Shown here piece after piece: positions 6,048-7,569 of a stretch of DNA of 7,569 nt. The DNA comes from Flavobacteriaceae bacterium UBA6231 (GTDB lineage: Bacteria > Bacteroidota > Bacteroidia > Flavobacteriales > Flavobacteriaceae). The DNA lies in assembly GCA_002441545.1 (NCBI GenBank), contig DJWL01000194.1, forward strand, positions 1-7,569, given 5' to 3'. The notes below the pieces were generated by a model. It saw only the letters and a list, made by a program, of their open reading frames with translations, was not told the origin of the DNA and did not search any database. Both the position numbers and the translations under genes were made by a program. The number at the start of each line of letters is the position of its first letter. Positions within the stretch are counted from its first letter, which is position 1.

Positions 6048-7190
6048 CTATAAAGATTGGTATTCTTTAAGGATGGCATTCCAAACAAATTGTTGCTCAA
6101 ATTTTGAAACAATAATGTTACGAGATATTTCACCCATAGTTTCATGATCTTTTTTTGACATCTGAAATAATCTTTCCATAGCACTATAAATGGCCGCTGT
6201 ATTTTTAATTGGAATAATAATTCCGTTTTCATTATTTGTAATGATTTCATTGCAACCATTTATATTGGTTACAATGCAGGGTAATTTCATGGCGCAGGCT
6301 TGAAGTACTACATTTGGGAATCCTTCTCGATAGCTTGGAAAGACTAAACAATTGGATATTGCAAAATAAGATCTTACATCGTTTACCCAACCAGTATTTA
6401 AAATGTTTTTATTTGTTTTAATATCATTTATCGTTTGAGGACTTAATGGGTCATAGGTGTTTTCATAGGTTCCAACCAGTAATAGCTTTGAATTTTCGAA
6501 TTTTTTATTAAAATTACTAAAAGCTTTAATTAATTCATTAATTCCTTTGTCTCCAACCAATCGACCTGCAAAAACAAATACATAATCATTAATTGAAATG
6601 TTTAAATCTTCTTTTAGTTGCATTATTAAATTATCATCGAAAAGAGCTGGGTTGTAAAACTCCATATTCACACCATTAATGTTACCGTTGGCAACTATTT
6701 CTAAGGGTTTAGACGTGATGCTATAAGCTAACAAATCATTTTTCACTCCATTTCCTTCTGGAATTATTTTTGTTGCACATATGCATACTATTTTATCCAT
6801 GAATATGAGAATTTGCTTTAAAAGCCCTCTCTTGGTTGGAAATATAAGTCCGGTAAAGGTGTGAATGCGAATTGGGACTCCGGAAAAAAAAGCAGCCATC
6901 ATGCTTAGAAGACCAGCTTTTGGTGTCATGGAATGTACAATGTCTGGTTTTTCTTTTTTAAAAAATTTATATAACTGATACAAAGCTTTTATATCCTTAA
7001 TTAAAGATATCTGTCTGCTTATTTCAATAGATTTAGTTTGTACACCTTCTGTATTGGGAATATCATCTAGTAATTTACCTGCAGACGAAACCGCAATGAC
7101 CTCATAATTGCTAGATAAGAACTTTAATTGTCCTTTTACCAAAACAAAAGAAATGTCAGATGTAACGACTCGTATTAATTTTTTTTTCAT
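6048..7190 (-). CDS. Family 4 glycosyltransferase, PglA-like, 380 aa
   Basis: This is a retaining GT-B glycosyltransferase that probably adds the second sugar to an undecaprenyl-diphosphate-linked monosaccharide. The N-terminal domain has KLIRVVTSDISF (residues 4-15), DIVHSMTPKAGLLSMMAA (83-100) and IRIHTFTGLIFPT (107-119), a pattern typical of PglA-type enzymes. The C-terminal nucleotide-binding domain has FAGRLVGDKGI (207-217), LLLVGTYE (236-243), and PSYREGFPNVVLQACA (285-300), where E289 is the first acid of the EX7E motif and the second position is Gln, which I believe is usual in this subgroup. NGCNEII follows at 311-317. I chose the ATG at 7190 over the one at 7217 because homologues begin with MKK.hydrophobic strand and because a promoter-like TATATTTG lies only 5 nt upstream of the earlier ATG. 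Nine A residues directly follow the chosen ATG. The gene is separated from the ATP-grasp gene by 251 nt and is probably the first gene of the cluster. Confidence 0.9.
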   Translation of the reverse strand: MKKKLIRVVTSDISFVLVKGQLKFLSSNYEVIAVSSAGKLLDDIPNTEGVQTKSIEISRQISLIKDIKALYQLYKFFKKEKPDIVHSMTPKAGLLSMMAAFFSGVPIRIHTFTGLIFPTKRGLLKQILIFMDKIVCICATKIIPEGNGVKNDLLAYSITSKPLEIVANGNINGVNMEFYNPALFDDNLIMQLKEDLNISINDYVFVFAGRLVGDKGINELIKAFSNFNKKFENSKLLLVGTYENTYDPLSPQTINDIKTNKNILNTGWVNDVRSYFAISNCLVFPSYREGFPNVVLQACAMKLPCIVTNINGCNEIITNNENGIIIPIKNTAAIYSAMERLFQMSKKDHETMGEISRNIIVSKFEQQFVWNAILKEYQSL

Positions 7191-7222
7191 AGTACTTTTT
7201 GGAGCCTTTGATAGCATTTACA

Positions 7223-7230
7223 CAAATATA
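7223..7230 (-). promoter_or_regulatory. Candidate Bacteroidota -7 promoter element (TATATTTG) for the glycosyltransferase operon
   Basis: On the minus strand these bases read TATATTTG, a full match to the TAnnTTTG element used by the Bacteroidota primary sigma factor. No exact TTG lies at the usual spacing upstream; the nearest candidate is TTA, 18 nt before it. Transcription would begin near 7215-7219, leaving a leader of roughly 26-30 nt to the ATG at 7190 and excluding the ATG at 7217. Such a motif is expected by chance about once per kilobase or so in AT-rich DNA, so position is the main support. Confidence 0.45.
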
Positions 7231-7490
7231 AAAAAGTATGTTGGCAGTTAAGTAAAATTCTGTTTACGGTACTATTTTTAAGTTTATTGGTTTTTTGTGA
7301 AAGGAATCTCAAGAAGTGAATGGATTCTCAAATACAAAAACTAGTTCAGTACAGGTAAGTTTGGTGTAATAGGTATAAAGAACCCCCTTTGATGGCTTGG
7401 GTTGACAGGCTACTTTTGAAGTTGTTTTTCAATGTTTTTAAAAAGTGATTTTTGTTTTGCCTTATTTTAAAGTAATAAATTTAACTTACC

Positions 7491-7545
7491 TACACTATCC
7501 ATACACTATCCATACACCATCCATACACCATCTATACACTTGCCC
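7491..7545. repeat. 11-bp tandem direct repeats, four full copies plus a partial copy
   Basis: The plus strand carries units at 7491-7501 and 7502-7512 (tacactatcca, identical), 7513-7523 (tacaccatcca) and 7524-7534 (tacaccatcta), followed by a decayed fifth unit at 7535-7545 that starts tacact. The period is exactly 11 with only two variable positions. Eleven bases is about one helical turn, so the copies would sit on nearly the same face of the DNA. The array may be a protein-binding site or a variable-number repeat; its function is unknown. It lies about 300 bp upstream of the first gene. Confidence 0.85.
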
Positions 7546-7569
7546 CATCTTATTAAATAAATCCCGATA

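Larger units (their letters stand above)
7191..7569. other. Non-coding leader region upstream of the glycan cluster
   Basis: This stretch of about 380 bases holds no supportable gene. Next to the glycosyltransferase gene lies the TATATTTG element, and at the far end the 11-bp repeat array. The middle part (7231-7490) shows only an imperfect pair of similar blocks (GGAATCTCAAGAA near 7302, GGATTCTCAAATA near 7322). I recognise no tRNA, riboswitch or insertion-sequence end there. The other end of any upstream gene would lie beyond the right edge. Confidence 0.6.

Noticed and set aside
5906..6070. Plus-strand frame of 54 codons in the spacer, with a hydrophobic middle part, as a possible small membrane peptide
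   Set aside because: It overlaps the end of the glycosyltransferase gene, has no TAnnTTTG element or other initiation signal before it, and hydrophobic Leu/Ile/Phe stretches arise easily from AT-rich DNA. No recognisable family.
6017..6259. Minus-strand frame of 80 codons in the 3' part of the glycosyltransferase gene
   Set aside because: It lies in another frame of the same strand inside the glycosyltransferase coding region, whose own frame carries the conserved motifs.
7356..7363. Plus-strand TAAGTTTG as a promoter element
   Set aside because: No plus-strand gene follows it in the window and no TTG lies at the expected spacing, so chance occurrence is the simpler reading.
7491..7545. The 11-bp repeats as a CRISPR array
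   Set aside because: The units are adjacent with no spacers and are far too short for CRISPR repeats.
7495..7569. Two minus-strand frames open from the right edge that end within the 11-bp repeats, as the tail of an upstream gene
   Set aside because: Two frames are open at once over only about 25 codons and neither resembles a protein I know, so the evidence is not enough to call a coding end.

Overview
The window is very AT-rich. Every supportable gene lies on the minus strand, so the locus reads from high to low coordinates. The likely source is a Bacteroidota bacterium, probably of the Flavobacteriia. The reasons are the base composition, A-rich leaders without a Shine-Dalgarno sequence, a TAnnTTTG-type promoter element, and the protein types present. 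The content is that of a surface-glycan cluster (capsule, O-antigen or protein-glycosylation glycan) of the PglA/PglC/PglD kind.

In transcription order the layout is as follows. (1) Bases 7191-7569 form a non-coding leader with a short array of 11-bp tandem repeats at its far end and a candidate promoter next to the first gene. (2) Bases 6048-7190 encode a family 4 glycosyltransferase of the PglA type. (3) Bases 5797-6047 are an AT-rich spacer with a weak hairpin and a possible second promoter. (4) A tightly packed run follows: an ATP-grasp ligase (4831-5796), a HAD phosphatase-like protein overlapping it by 17 nt (4164-4847), a PglC-like phosphoglycosyl transferase (3541-4143), a two-domain protein joining a PglD-like module to a FemAB/GNAT module (1830-3521), a second FemAB/GNAT-type acyltransferase whose GTG start overlaps the previous stop (835-1833), and a third one cut by the left edge (1-811). 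Gaps in this run are at most 23 nt, so it probably forms one transcript.

The inferred pathway is this. The phosphoglycosyl transferase loads the first sugar phosphate onto undecaprenyl phosphate at the inner membrane, and the family 4 enzyme adds the next sugar. The ATP-grasp/HAD pair and the three FemAB/GNAT modules modify a sugar or its precursor with acyl or amino-acid groups. No dehydratase, aminotransferase, flippase or polymerase is visible; these would have to lie outside the window.

The most unusual object is the fused protein at 1830-3521. Its PglD-like half aligns well with the family, but it has lost both active-site-region histidines, the glycine/histidine of the N-terminal sugar-nucleotide loop, and about one to one and a half beta-helix coils. 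It looks like a dead or repurposed acetyltransferase tied to a different acyl-transfer fold.
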